Origin: Tubulanus polymorphus
Lineage: Eukaryota > Nemertea > Palaeonemertea > Tubulaniformes > Tubulanidae
NCBI RefSeq assembly: GCF_964204645.1
Contig: NC_134030.1
Location: forward strand, 2,023,855 to 2,087,854
Length of the DNA: 64,000 bases
Direction: 5' to 3'
Under the pieces are notes generated by a model. It saw only the letters and a list, made by a program, of their open reading frames with translations, had not been told where the DNA came from and searched no databases. Every line of letters begins with the position of its first letter. Position 1 is the first letter of the stretch. The translations under genes were made by a program, and so were the position numbers. Below, in pieces: positions 49,606 through 62,090 of this stretch.

Positions 49606-52395
49606 ATGTTAAAAAGTTTTTAAGAAAATATTCCGGAATGTAATATGCAGTAAAAATTAAAATCATAAAAATATATATACACTAATAAAAAGATAAAATC
49701 GAATAACTATTTACAAATTTACAATATTTACAAGAAATAAAAACTAATATTTACAAATTTACAATAGAGGAATAAAAACTAATATTTACAAATTTACAAT
49801 ATTTACAAGAGAGAAAGAAAAGAGAGAGAGAAAGAAAAGAGAGAGAGAAGGAGGGAAACGGAGGGAAATAAAAACTACTATTTACAAATTTACAATATTT
49901 ACAAGAGAGAGAGAGGGACAGAAAGAGAGAGAGAAAGAGAGAGAGAAGAGAGATGAGGGAGAGAGAGAGGAGAGAGGAGGGAGAGAGAGGAGTGAGAGGA
50001 GAGAGAGAGGGGAGAGAGGAGGGAGAGAGAGGAGGAAGGAGAAAGGAAAGGGGTGAGAGGAAGAGAAGAGAGGAGAGAGTTAGTGGGTTAGAGAGAGAGG
50101 AAGAGAGAGTTAGTGGGTTAGAAAGAGAGAGAGAGAGTTAGTGGGTTAGAGAAAGAGGAAGAGAGAGTTAGTGGGTTAGAGAAAGAGGGAAAGGATAGAG
50201 AGAGGGAAAGGATAGAGGGGGAAAGGATAGAGACAGAGAGGGAAAGGATAGAGAGACAGAGAAAAAGAATAGAGACAGAGAGAGAAAGGACAGAGACAGG
50301 GAGGGAAAGCATAGAGACAGAGAGGGAAAGGATAGAGACAGAGAGGGAAAGGATAGAGACAGGTAGAAAGAAGGGGTGATAAAAACGATAAAACATATGG
50401 GTAAAAACAATAAAACAAATGATAAAACATATGGGTAAAATGATAAAAAATGATAAAAACTGTTAAAAAGAGGCAGTTTAACGTCGTACCACAGGACAAA
50501 CAGATAAAAATCGCTGATAAAATCTATTGATAAAACGTATTGTTTAAAAGAGACAGTTTAGAAAAGAAAGAGAAATAAAAACTACTATTTACAAATTTAC
50601 AATATTTACAAGAAAGTTGAAAAGAGAGAGAGAAATAAAAACTACTATTTACAAATGTACAATATTTACAAGAAAATTAAAAAAAGAGAAATAAAAACAA
50701 CTATTTACAAATTTACAATATTTACAAGAAAGTTAAAAGAGAAATAAATACTGCTATTTACAAATTTACAATATTTACAAAAGAGAGAGAGGGGGAGAGA
50801 AAAGAAAGAGAGAGTGGGTAAAATTATAAAAAATGATAAAAACTGTTAAAAAGAGGCAGTTTAACGTCATACCACAGGACAAACAGATAAAAATCACTAA
50901 TAAAATGTATTGATAAAACGTATTGTTAAAAAGAGGCAGTTTAACGTCATACCACAGGACAAACAGATAAAATCACTGATAAAATGTATTGATAAAACGT
51001 ATTGTTAAAAAGAGGCAGTTTAATGTCATACCACAGGACAACTTGTAAACACACTAGCAATACTACTCATGTTTGTAGGTAAAGTATTTTAGACAATTAT
51101 ATAACTTTTTCAACCTCTGCAATATCAATTCTACAAGTTATCTTTAAAATTGTTTATATGAAATAAACCAACTAAACAGAATGTAGCATTGAATTTATAT
51201 TAATGTTATCAGGAGCTGAAAATCCTAATCCACTGTTTCAGTACATGTATCAATGTTTCAGTACATGTATCAATGTTTCAGTACATGTATCAAACTTTCA
51301 ATGTTTAATAAAGTTTCACTACTATCAATTAACTCAGCAGTCTACAAAAGATTTGCGTCTTACTTATTTCGTGATGAGAGAGAGGAGAGAGAGTGGAGTC
51401 ATGTAGGAAATGTAGCGATACACCTTTCAAAGTGTTTTTACAAATGCAAATCAGTCTATTCTAGACTATGGACGTTTATTGCTGGAGGAGACAAACCGTA
51501 TTCCAATTGAATCCATTTTTAGCTTTAAGACGTTTATAATACCAGCATTCATCATCATCAACCCAAAGCTGAATTACTTCAAACCAATAAGAAGAGATAT
51601 ACTGCAACCAACGACCTGTGAGGGGAAATTATGCTCAATCATTGAGATGATTGCTTAGAGCTGCAACCAATGAAGTGAAATCCAATCAATGAGGGAAAAG
51701 TATACTGCAACTGATTAGGGGAAGTGAACTGCAAACCTGTGAGGGGAAATTATGCTCAATCATTGAGATGATTGAGCATAGCTTCAACCGATGAAGTGAA
51801 ATCCAATCAATGAGGGAAAAGTATACTGCAACCGATTAGGGGAAGTGAACTTCAAACCTGTGAGGGGAAATTATGCTCAATCATTGAGATGATTGAGCAT
51901 AGCTTCAACCGATGATGGTAAATAATATTTCGAACCAGTGAGGGGTAATTATACCGCAATCCACGAGGGATCGTGCAAACCAGTGGTAGTTATAGACACT
52001 TGCAATCTAGCAGATTAGAGATCAAAGGAAGCAACGTCACTCCAATCCTTATTTCTTGACGTAAAATTAAATGCTCTTTTGTCTTTGATAAATTGTATTT
52101 GAAATAAAACACTACAATTTTCTTAACTAGAATCTTCTTTCAAATGTTAAACAAAAAGGAGGAAGGACTAAATGTAATGGTATCAATGCTACAAATGTAT
52201 GTAAAAAGTGAAAAGTAATAGTTTGAAACCAAGCGTGAATGCATTCATTCTGTTGTATTGAATAAAGTGAGATTTGATGACAATTACGAACATATATTAA
52301 AATTGGCTCTAAAATAGTTTCAATTAAAAAATAGATATCTATTAGTTTGAAAATTTAAAACGTTTTCAAGAAAAGAAACTCTTAAAAATGTACAA
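49606..52395. repeat. Triplicated block, copy A (~2.8 kb)
   Basis: Begins AAGTTTTTAAGAAAATATTC. It runs through TTTACAAATTTACAATATTT repeats, a 0.5 kb purine-rich tract (GAGAGAGG, GTTAGTGGGTTAGAGAAAGA, GGGAAAGGATAGAGACAGAG), the GAGGCAGTTTAACGTC marker (several copies), a unique part with three 20-bp GTTTCAGTACATGTATCAAT units (51235-51300), and hairpin repeats at 51600-51960. It exceeds copy B by about 400 bp because of extra marker/A-rich units at 50500-51000. Confidence 0.9.
51600..51960. repeat. ~120-130-bp repeats with perfect 11-bp hairpin
   Basis: Units contain ATGCTCAATCA-TTGAGA-TGATTGAGCAT, a perfect 11-bp-arm hairpin in two of the three copies. The first copy is changed to GATTGCTTAGAG. 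The rest of the unit includes CCAATCAATGAGGGAAAAGT and AGGGGAAGTGAACT. The same sub-array recurs at 53990-54330. Confidence 0.9.
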
Positions 52396-52710
52396 ATAAT
52401 TGTTTAAAAAGTTTTTAAGAAAATATTCCGGAATGTAATATGTAGTAAAAATTAAAATCATAAAAATATATATACACTAATAAAAAGATAAAAACGAATA
52501 ACTATTTACAAATTTACAATATTTACAAGAGAGAAATAAAAACTACTATTAACAAATTTACAATATTTACAAGAGAGGAATAAAAACTAATATATTTACA
52601 AATTTACAATATTTACAAGAGAGAAAGAAAAGAGAGAGAGAAAGAAAAGAGAGAGAGAGAGGGGGAAACGGAGGGAAATAAAAACTACTATTTACAAATT
52701 TACAATATTT

Positions 52711-52774
<64 letters not shown>

Positions 52775-54785
52775 GAGAAGGAAGAGAGATGAGGGAGAGA
52801 GAGAGGAGAGAGGAGGGAGAGAGAGAGAGAGAGGAGGGAGAGGAGAGAGAGAGGGGAGAGAGGAGGGAGAGAGAGGAGGGAGGAGAAAGGAGAGGGGTGA
52901 GAGGAAGAGAAGAGAGAGAGGAGAGAGTTAGTGGGTTAGAGAGAGAGGAAGAGAGAGTTAGTGGGTTAGAAAAAGAGAGAGAGTTAGTGGGTTAGAGAAA
53001 GAGGAAGAGAGAGTTAGTGGGTTAGAGAAAGAGGGAAAGGATAGAGAGAGGGAAAGGATAGAGGGGGAAAGGATAGAGACAGAGAGGGAAAGGATAGAGA
53101 GACAGAGAAAAAGAATAGAGACAGAGAGAGAAAGGACAGAGACAGGGAGGGAAAGCATAGAGACAGAGAGGGAAAGGATAGAGACAGAGAGGGAAAGGAT
53201 AGAGACAGGTAGAAAGAAGGGGTGATAAAAACGATAAAACATATGGGTAAAAACAATAAAACAAATGATAAAACATATGGGTAAAATGATAAAAAATGAT
53301 AAAAACTGTTAAAAAGAGGCAGTTTAACGTCATACCACAGGACAAATAGATAAAAATCACTAATAAAATGTATAAATAAAACGTATTGTTAAAAAGAGGC
53401 AGTTTAATGTCATACCACAGGACAACTTGTAAACTGAGGTACACTAGCAATACTACTCATGTTTGTAGGTAAAGTATTTTAGACAATTATATAACTTTTT
53501 CAACCTCTGCAATATCAATTCTACAAGTCATCTTTAAAATTGTTTATTTGAAATAAACCAACAAAACAGAATGTAGCATTGAATTTATATTAATGTTATC
53601 AGGAGCTGAAAATCCTAATCCACTGTTTCAGTACATGTATCAATGTTTCAGTACATGTATCAATGTTTCGGTACATGTATCAAACTTTCAATGTTTAATA
53701 AAGTTTCACTACTATCAATTAATTCAGCAGTCTACAAAAGATTTGCGTCTTATTATTTCGTGATGAGAGAGAGGAGAGAGAGTGGAGTCATGTAGGAAAT
53801 GTAGCGATACACCTTTCAAAGTGTTTTTACAAATGCAAATCAGTCTATTCTAGATTATGGACGTTTATTGCTGGAGGAGACAAACCGTATTCCAATTGAA
53901 TCCATTTTTAGCTTTAAGACGTTTATAATACCAGCATTCATCATCATCAACCCAAAGCTGAATTACTTCAAACCAATAAGAAGAGATATACTGCAACCAT
54001 CGACCTGTGAGGGGAAATTATGCTCAATCATTGAGATGATTGCTCAGAGCTGCAACCAATGAAGTGAAATCCAATCAATGAGGGAAAAGTATACTGCAAC
54101 CGATTAGGGGAAGTGAACTTCAAACCTGTAAGGGGAAATTATGCTCAATCATTGAGATGATTGAGCATAGCTTCAACCAATGAAGTGAAATCCAATCAAT
54201 GAGAGAAAAGTATACTGCAACTGATTAGGGGAAGTGAACTTCAAACCTGTGAGGGGAAATTATGCTCAATCATTGAGATGATTGAGCATAGCTTCAACCG
54301 ATGATGGTAAATAATATTTCGAACCAGTGAGGGGTAATTATACCGCAATCCACGAGGGATCGTGCAAACCAGTGGTAGTTATAGACACTTGCAATCTAGC
54401 AGATTAGAGATCAAAGGAAGCAACGTCACTCCAATCCTTATTTCTTGACGTAAAATTAAATGCTCTTTTGTCTTTGATAAATTGTATTTGAAATAAAACA
54501 CTACAATTTTCTTAACTAGAATCTTCTTTCAAATGTTAAATAAAAAGGAGGAAGGACTAAATGTAATGGTATCAATGCTACAAATGTATGTAAAAAGTGA
54601 AAAGTAATAGTTTGAAACCAAGCGTGAATGCATTCATTCTGTTGTATTGAATAAAGTGAGATTTGATGACAATTACGAACATATATTAAAATTGGCTCTA
54701 AAATAGTTTCAATTAAAAAATAGATATCTATTAGTTTGAAAATTTAAAACGTTTTCAAGAAAAGAAACTCTTAAAAATGTACAAA
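52396..54785. repeat. Triplicated block, copy B (~2.39 kb)
   Basis: Nearly identical to copy A over matching parts: 51203 aligns with 53593, 50176 with 53022. It has a longer pure GA run at 52713-52757 and fewer A-rich marker units. Confidence 0.92.
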
Positions 54786-55925
54786 TAATTGTTTAAAAAG
54801 TTTTTAAGAAAATATTCTGGGATGTAATATATAATAAAAATTAAAATCATAAAAATATATATACACTAATAAAAAGATAAAAACGATAAAAAGATAAAAA
54901 GAGAATAACTATTTACAAATCTACAATATTTACAAGAGAGAAATAAAAACTACTATTAACATATTTACAATATTTACAAGAGAGGAATAAAAACTACTAT
55001 TTACAAATTTACAATATTTACAAGAGAGAAAGAAAAGAGAGAAAGAAAAGAGAGAGAGAGAGAGAGGGGGGGAAACGGAGGGAAATAAAAACTACTATTT
55101 ACAAATTTACAATATTTACAAGAAAGAGAGAAAGAGAGAGAGAAGAGAGATGAGGGAGAGAGAGAGGAGAGAGGAGGGAAAAGAGGAGAGAGGAGGGAGA
55201 GAGAGGAGGGAGAGGAGAGAGAGGGGAGAGAGGAGGGAGAGAGAGGAGGAAGGAGAAAGGAAAGGGGTGAGAGGAAGAGAAGAGAGAGAGGAGAGAGTTA
55301 GTGGGTTAGAGAGAGAGGAAGAGAGAGTTAGTGGGTTAGAAAAAGAGAGAGAGTTAGTGGGTTAGAGAAAGAGGAAGAGAGAGTTAGTGGGTTAGAGAAA
55401 GAGGGAAAGGATAGAGAGAGGGAAAGGATAGAGGGGGAAAGGATAGAGACAGAGAGGGAAAGGATAGAGAGACAGAGATAAAGGATAGAGACAGAGAGAG
55501 AAAGGACAGAGACAGGGAGGGAAAGCATAGAGACAGAGAGAGAAAGGATAGAGACAGAGAGGGAAAGGATAGAGACAGGTAGAAAGAAGGGGTGATAAAA
55601 ACGATAAAACATATGGGTAAAAACAATAAAACAAATGATAAAACATATGGGTAAAATGATAAAAAATGATAAAAACTTTTAAAAAGAGGCAGTTTAAAGT
55701 CGTACCACAGGACAAACAGATAAAAATCACTGATAAAATGTATGGATAAAACGTATTGTTAAAAAGAGGCAGTTTAACGTCATACCACAGGACAAACAGA
55801 TAAAATCACTGATAAAATGTATGGATAAAACGTATTGTTAAAACGAGGCAGTTTAATGTCATACCACAGGACAACTTGTAAACAGAGGTACACTAGCAAT
55901 ACTACTCATGTTTGTAGGTAAAGTA
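54786..55925. repeat. Triplicated block, copy C (truncated)
   Basis: Aligns with the first 1.1 kb of copy B (53022 with 55392). It stops at ACTCATGTTTGTAGGTAAAG, where it leaves the shared sequence for unique DNA. Confidence 0.92.
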
Positions 55926-56215
55926 TTGTCAATCATTATCGGAACCAAAGTGATTTCAGAATGGAATAACTGGGTCAGGCCAATCACTGGTACTACACAA
56001 CCAAAGAAAGAGTGTTTACCACGTGGTATTTTAGGCCAGGTCTTACCTCCCAATGATAGTGCCACCTATATTCTATTTAGCTTTTTGTGCGATGATTTGT
56101 ACATTGATACATCCTCAATCCGCTAACACAAACCCAGGTCGTAAACCCTTCATTGGTCTCTTAACTACCAATATCAAGAAAACCGGGCGTAATTAAAACT
56201 GCTGTTAGCGCTTAA
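55926..56215. other. Unique spacer
   Basis: Short unique sequence between the triplication and the 62-bp array. Frames of 68-72 codons overlap on the two strands here without recognisable motifs. Confidence 0.4.
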
Positions 56216-57330
56216 ATATTTTCAATGAACTGAGAGTAATTTCATGAATGATGAATTTACCCTCAGTGCATTCATTGTTTTAATGATGATCCTGCAAGTA
56301 ATTTCAACAATGATGAATTTACCCCCCTGAGTTCATTCATTGTTTTTATGATGATCCTGAGAGTAATTTCAACACTGATGAATTCATTCTCAGTTCATTC
56401 ATTGTTTTAATGATGATCCTGAGAGTAATTTCAACAATGATGAATTTACCCTCAGTTCATTCATTGTTTTAATGATGATCCTGAGAGTAATTTCAACAAT
56501 GATGAATTCATTCTCAGTTCATTCATTGTTTTAATGATGATCCTAAGAGTAATTTCAACACTGATGAATTCATTCTCAGTTCATTCATTGTTTTAATGAT
56601 GATCCTGAGAGTAATTTCAACAATGATGAATTTACCCTCAGTTCATTCATTGTTTTAATGATGATCCTGAGAGTAATTTCAACACTGATGAATTCATTCT
56701 CAGTTCATTCATTGTTTTAATGATGATCCTGAGAGTAATTTCAACAATGATGAATTTACCCTCAGTTCATTCATTGTTTTAATGATGATCCTGAGAGTAA
56801 TTTCAACAATGATGAATTCATTCTCAGTTCATTCATTGTTTTAATGATGATCCTGAGAGTAATTTCAACAATGATGAATTTATTCTCAGTTCATTCATTG
56901 TTTTAATGATGATCCTGAGAGTAATTTCAACAATGATGAATTTACCCTCAGTTCATTCATTGTTTTAATGATGATCCTGAGAGTAATTTCAACAATGATG
57001 AATTCCTTCTCAGTTCATTCATTGTTTTAATGATGATCCTGAGAGTAATTTCAACAATGATGAATTTATTCTCAGTTCATTCATTGTTTTAATGATGATC
57101 CTGAGAGTAATTTCAACAATGATGAATTTACCCTCAGTTCATTCATTGTTTTAATGATGATCCTGAGAGTAATTTCAACAATGATGAATTCATTCTCAGT
57201 TCATTCATTGTTTTAATGATGATCCTGAGAGTAATTTCAACAATGATGAATTTACCCTCAGTTCATTCATTGTTTTAATGATGATCCTGAGAGTAATTTC
57301 AACAATGATGAATTCACCCTCAGTCCATCA
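56216..57330. repeat. 62-bp minisatellite with alternating subtypes
   Basis: About 18 units contain GAGAGTAATTTCAACAATGA, TGAATTTACCCTCAG and TTCATTCATTGTTTTAATGA. Two main subtypes differ at the centre: TGAATTTACCCTCAG and TGAATTCATTCTCAG. They often alternate or follow in a three-unit pattern, implying amplification of multi-unit blocks. Confidence 0.97.
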
Positions 57331-57930
57331 CATTCTAAAATGTTACTATTTTATTCAGTGAAAATCTCTGAACTGCATAAATAGAAGATCTTAGGGATTA
57401 TTGATTAATGTACCCGAGTGTAACTTATAACATAAATTGACCCTCAGTTTATCAGAGGTTTATACTTTACTTAAGTTAACAGCATTAGTTTCAACTCAAT
57501 CAACTTGACCTAAACGAACTTAAACTCAAACTCAACTCGACTTTAATCAACTGGAACGAATTAGATTTGAAACATAGAAACGTGAAAAAAAACTTATAAG
57601 TAAAAAGGTAGAAAATAAAATATAAGAAAAAGTTCTCAATCACATTTCATATTTACTAAGCCTATATCGACTAGAGTTAATGCTCTTTATGCGTGCATTA
57701 TATACATCATGGGCCTTTTATATAACCTCTATTTATATCCGTTTTGTGGACCACGTAATTGAGTCAAAGAGTATTCAGATCAAACCTGGGCCTTCAGTTA
57801 TTCCATCCATGAATCACTTGGGTTCGCATATACTGATAGTCAAATATAAGATATTTCATCTAATCAATGTTTTAGTTAGTATTAAAATACAGATAAAAAT
57901 TGTTCTAAAAGAATATATACAAATAAAATA
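57331..57930. other. Intergenic, nothing recognised
   Basis: AT-rich spacer. The 83-codon frame at 57680-57931 ends in the A/T repeat and shows no motif. Confidence 0.4.
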
Positions 57931-58445
57931 GTTTTAAAAATATATATATATATAAATAAAATATTTTTAAAATATATATAAATAAAATAGTTTTTAAAAT
58001 ATATACAAATAAAATAGTTTTTAAAATATATACAAATACAACAGTTTAAAAGATAATTAAAGATAAAATATATACAAATGAAATAGTTTTAAAATTCAGA
58101 TATTAAGATAGTTTCTAGATATAATAGTTATTTTAAAATTAAGACAAAATACTTTCTTTAATAGTTTTAAATTCAGATAAATTAGTTTTTAGATATTATA
58201 GTTACAAATCCACAAAAAGGCTTATATAATAATCAATCCTTGAATAGATTAAAGGATAATTTAAGATAAAATACATACAAATGAAATAGTTTTAAAATTC
58301 AGATAAGATAGTTTTTAGATATAATAGTTATTTTTAAATTAACATAAAATACTTTCTTTAATAGTTTAAAATTCAGATAAATTAGTTTTTAGATATTATA
58401 GTTACTTTAAAATGGAGATAATTTAATATAGTCTAGAACATTCTT
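57930..58445. repeat. AT-rich degenerate repeats
   Basis: Recurring AAAATATATACAAATAAAAT and ATAGTTTTAAAATTCAGATA units, including a ~180-bp duplication (about 58050-58200 against 58250-58400). Confidence 0.85.
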
Positions 58446-58854
58446 AAAAAAGTTTTCAGAATTACTAGTTTAGAAGTAATAATGAAATAGTTTTGGAATT
58501 TCAGCACTGAAGGACTCAAAAATGGCCAAATTAACTAACTGTTCAACATGTGCAGTATGACTGGATCTCAGTCAGTGGAAATCTATCAATGATGCTGGTT
58601 TGAGTTTGGATTTTGTGACCTCTTTACAACAATAATTGCAAAGTAGCTGAGAAACTACAAGTAGCGACATTTCATGTAATAATTAGTAGATGATATCACA
58701 TATCTTAATACAACTGATGTCCTTTTTGGGGACCAAGGCTTCTCCTGAGGAATTAATCCTACCATATGAATGATCGAGATATTGAAAACAACTTCTTTGT
58801 CAATTTCTTCTCAATTGGTATGAACTTAAAACAATTTTCCTTTTTTACACAATC
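58446..58854. other. Intergenic, nothing recognised
   Basis: No supported exon or repeat. Confidence 0.4.
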
Positions 58855-59222
58855 TCCTCTATCATATATCTCCATTAACTCCTGTCTCATATCTCCATAA
58901 ACTCCTCTATCATATCTACATAAACTCCTCTATCATATCTACATAAACTCCTCTATCATATCTACATAAACTCCTCTCTCATATCTCCATAAACTCCTCT
59001 CTCATATCTCCATAAACTCCTCTCTCATATCTACATAAACTCCTCTCTCATATCTCCATAAACTCCTCTATCATATCTACATAAACTCCTCTATCATATC
59101 TACATAAACTCCTCTATCATATCTACATAAACTCCTCTCTCATATCTACATAAACTCCTCTCTCATATCTCCATAAACTCCTCTCTCATATCTCCATAAA
59201 CTCCTCTCTCATATCTCTCATG
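58855..59222. repeat. 23-bp minisatellite
   Basis: About 15 units of ATAAACTCCTCTATCATATCT-type sequence, varying between CTATCATATCTACATAA and CTCTCATATCTCCATAA in runs of like units. Confidence 0.97.
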
Positions 59223-60070
59223 CCTTATTGATTTCAACAAGAGATGCAGAACTAATTTAACAAGAATTTTGAACCCAAACCTTGATTCTGGTGATCGTAA
59301 GAATCAGTAGAGATTAATATAAATCAATAAAACTTCACTCAACTGTGATAACAACTAATTTTCCAATCCGAGATCTTTATTTGATACTTTCTTTATCAGA
59401 GATTCTTAATCATTGCAATTTTGCAGATTTTTTGCATTATTCTATTCTATCCTATGTTCAATTATGAACTGATAAATTCATGCATTGAAGACTGATCGAG
59501 TGAACTTTCACACCTTAGAAATTTAATGAAATTGATTACCGTAGTCTTTGCTGTGGTTTCCTATCATGCGCAATTTTTTATCTGGACGATATATGTATTT
59601 CTATTCCTTATGAGTAAATATTTTAAATTCCTCCGATCACATTTGAAGGACTTCTTTCCGTTGTTGAGCATTAGATATTGACATTCCAATTATTTCAAGT
59701 TTTCCTGTGATATCAATTATTTAATCTTTAACTCTATGAAATCAAGTAAATAACAATTCCATGGTTTTACACTTGAAGTAAGAACACCATAGCTTGGGGG
59801 GGGGGGGGGAGAGGGCAACATGGAACATCGAACAATCCATTTCAATGTAGTTTCCTAAAGAATCGCTGTTCCATCTCCATGTTCCAAGTTTGATAAGGAA
59901 TCACATTTTGTGAATCATAGCCGTTCTTTTCGATTTGAAAAAAAATCCACTTTTTTTCAAAAATCCACTTTTTATTGTAGAGATTGATTTCCTGCATATC
60001 CCAAAAGACATTTGCAAAGGCTGACCATGGCATTAGAATAGATGACTGTCACAATTAGATGGTATGGATG
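59223..60070. other. Intergenic with a poly(G) run
   Basis: AT-rich spacer. At about 59797-59808 a run of about a dozen G is followed by GAGAGGG; the run could form G-quadruplex structures and is a likely site of sequencing error. A 63-codon frame at 59842-60033 is unsupported. Confidence 0.5.
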
Positions 60071-60074
60071 GTTA

Positions 60075-60395
60075 CTGCTGCAAACAAGTAGTAATGCAAG
60101 GATGGTAAATGCTTCAGCATCATGAGAAGCACAATGAACCTTAGTTAATAAGGTATTGTAAAAGAAGTAATGCAAGGGTGTTAAATGCTTCATTGTGAGA
60201 AGCAAAATGAACCTTAGTGAATAAGGTGTTGTGAAAGATGTATCGCAAGACTCGAATTTCAGAACGCAAAAAGGCAAAAGAAGTAATGCGAGGATTGTAA
60301 ATGCTTCAGCATCGTGAGAAGCAAAATGAACCTTAGTTGATACGGTATTGAAAAGAAGGTATAACAAGGATGGTAAATGCTTCAGCATCGTGAGA
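60075..60395. repeat. ~60-100-bp irregular repeats (GGTAAATGCTTCAGCAT)
   Basis: Four to five units contain GTAATGCAAGGATGGTAAAT, GCTTCAGCATCATGAGAAGC and AATGAACCTTAGTTAATAAG. Their - strand reading gives a repetitive 138-codon frame (SHDAEAFTILALLL), which is repeat-derived. Confidence 0.85.
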
Positions 60396-61029
60396 CATCA
60401 TGATTGAGCTTGACGGCTGAGCAAGGCGGTGCCCCAACTGGAGTGCCTGATGTCGATACCTGGGCAGGTGCTTTAATAGTATCATTATCATCCTCTTTAT
60501 CACTACTTGCTTCCTTCAAATTTGGCTGACTCAGCAGGGAAGGACGAGCCACATGTTCAGGATTAGAATTTATCCTTTTTTCTCGAAAAAACAGACCTCT
60601 GTGACTATATGTGGATGATTGGTGACCAACAGTCACATCAGTTTCAGCTTCCATCAGCCTTTTTTCTTCACATAAATATTTTGATAGAGAAGGAACCTTC
60701 CAAAACCATACGCCTGGATTTTCTGTCTCTTGGAAGACATTCTTCGGATCGTTAATTTAAGCATTATTTGCCTCAAATTCAACGCACAATATGAACCGTA
60801 TCACCATTGACAACAGATGAGGCCGTATTAAATTGCGCGCCGAATACCGAACTAAATGATAATGAAATCGATTGTTGAAAGTTGTCAATGCTCCGCATGC
60901 ACAGGAAAGGCACAGTTCACCAACTGACGGAGGAGCAAACTCAAAAGGAGTCTCAATAATGTAAGGAAGAGTTTGTAACAGACCTTTCATATAGATGTCC
61001 AATACCGGAAGGGCTCTGCTGCGAGTCAA
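60382..61029 (-). pseudogene. Open frame broken by one in-frame stop, unrecognised
   Basis: On the - strand a frame runs from just after a stop near 61036 to a TAA at 60757-60759. It then continues in the same frame for 124 more codons to a TGA at 60382-60384. The first part includes LDIYMKGLLQTLPYIIETPF, VGELCLSCACGALTT and FHYHLVRYSARNL. The second includes NDPKNVFQETENPGVWFWKV, SLSKYLCEEKRLMEAETDV and a hydrophilic tail (KEASSDKEDDNDTIK). The composition of both parts is protein-like. Only the second has a conventional ATG (60654). It may be a disabled gene or two separate frames; I recognise no family. The part above 60917 is shared with the tandem repeats to the right. Confidence 0.35.
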
Positions 61030-61566
61030 GTGGCTTCAGACTGATCTCTTAGTCTTTTGTGATGTTTTCTAATAATTGTAAATCTGGAATGAAAAAAAAC
61101 AACATTAAGTATCATGTATATTAAACATTAATGACACGTCCACGTATAACTTACTTTCTATTGATTAGACACAGCTTTGAATATGAATAATATGATGAAT
61201 ATTTCACAATTTGGAACATTTTGAAACCCGGAAATGAATTTACTTCCTCAAGTTATTTCTCATCCACCAGAGCCTCTTACTCACTATCCAATTCAATTCA
61301 ATCCAAACTTTTTTCACCATTTGATTTGTTTGCAAATTCAATAAATTCTTGAGTGCCGACAAAAAATCCAATTTTTGGAAATCCAATCATGTGTAGATTT
61401 GAGATAGAATAATTTGAGATGTTTGTCAAAAATAATTGAGAATTTGAGATATCTAATATGAAATGATTGAGATTGATAAAGTAGTGTTTGATACTTACTC
61501 AAATCGACAAAATGCGCTGAAGGAAGCAGGCTCCAATTTCAGGACCTTGGCTTGCACCAGCACCAT
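61026..61566 (-). CDS. Putative two-exon small ORF, copy 1 (uncertain)
   Basis: Exon a (61566-61499) starts at ATG and reads MVLVQAKVLKLEPASFSAFC.., ending at donor GA|GTAAGTAT. Exon b (61083-61026) follows a TTTCATTCCAG acceptor and reads on as TIIRKHHKRLRDQSEAT to TGA. The product would be 41 residues. Upstream of the ATG lies a CAG tract with its own TTCCAG acceptor (about 61723), so a spliced 5' leader is also plausible. Splice signals are good and repeated in each copy. This may be a leader or uORF of the unit at 60382-61029 rather than a protein gene. Confidence 0.25.
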
Positions 61567-61690
61567 CAAACCAGTAAGAAGACTTTTTTTCTGACGCTCT
61601 GTGGTTGATGTATTAGTTGTAGATGTCGTATCTGTGGTTAATTGTTACAGTTGTTGTTGACTGCTGTTGACTTGTCTGCTTTTGACAACT

Positions 61691-61717
61691 GCTGCTGCTG
61701 CTGCTGCTGCTGCTGCT
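61691..61717. repeat. (GCT)9 / (CAG)9 trinucleotide tract
   Basis: An uninterrupted run in copy 1. In copy 2 (62993-63014) the corresponding tract is interrupted by TTC and CGG triplets. All three - strand frames through it meet stops within about 40 codons, so it is not a polyglutamine-coding tract. Confidence 0.95.
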
Positions 61718-62090
61718 ACTGGAATGTAGAAAGAGATTTCATTAAAAATCAAGAGAATTGAAATAATTATGTCATTTAAATACATTTAATTATCAATTAA
61801 TCATTATCTAATTCAAAAGAAGCCACCAGAATTAAATGGGTCACAATTTCAAAATCAATTGGCGGCGCTTCGAATGAAAGATTTCTATGGATTCGAGTCA
61901 TGGTTGAATAGACTGAGCTGTCTATGTATTACACCTAGGCATGTCAGCTTGCCGCTTTAGCGCGAATATTGCTACACCAGAAAACTTAAGCAATAATTCA
62001 AAATTGCATATACTTTCTTAATTACTACCACTATCTACATTGAAAATCAATATAGGCCTATATATGTTATGGAAATTACGAAGCAGGGTT

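Larger units (their letters stand above)
60917..62090. repeat. Tandem segmental repeat, copy 1 (~1.17 kb)
   Basis: Begins at the CACCAACTGACGGAGGAGCA junction and ends where copy 2 starts (CACCACCTGATGGAGGAGCA). It contains the two putative exons described at 61026-61566 and a (GCT)9 tract at 61691-61717. Relative to copies 2 and 3 it lacks about 119 bp near 61357. Confidence 0.95.

Noticed and set aside
49950-55630. Frames rich in RE/GE (+ strand) or LS/FP (- strand)
   Set aside because: They are readings of purine-rich tandem tracts; all frames are open because of composition.
59972-60388. 138-codon - strand frame with repeated SHDAEAFTILALLL
   Set aside because: It is the translation of the irregular repeat at 60075-60395 and overlaps the end of another frame.
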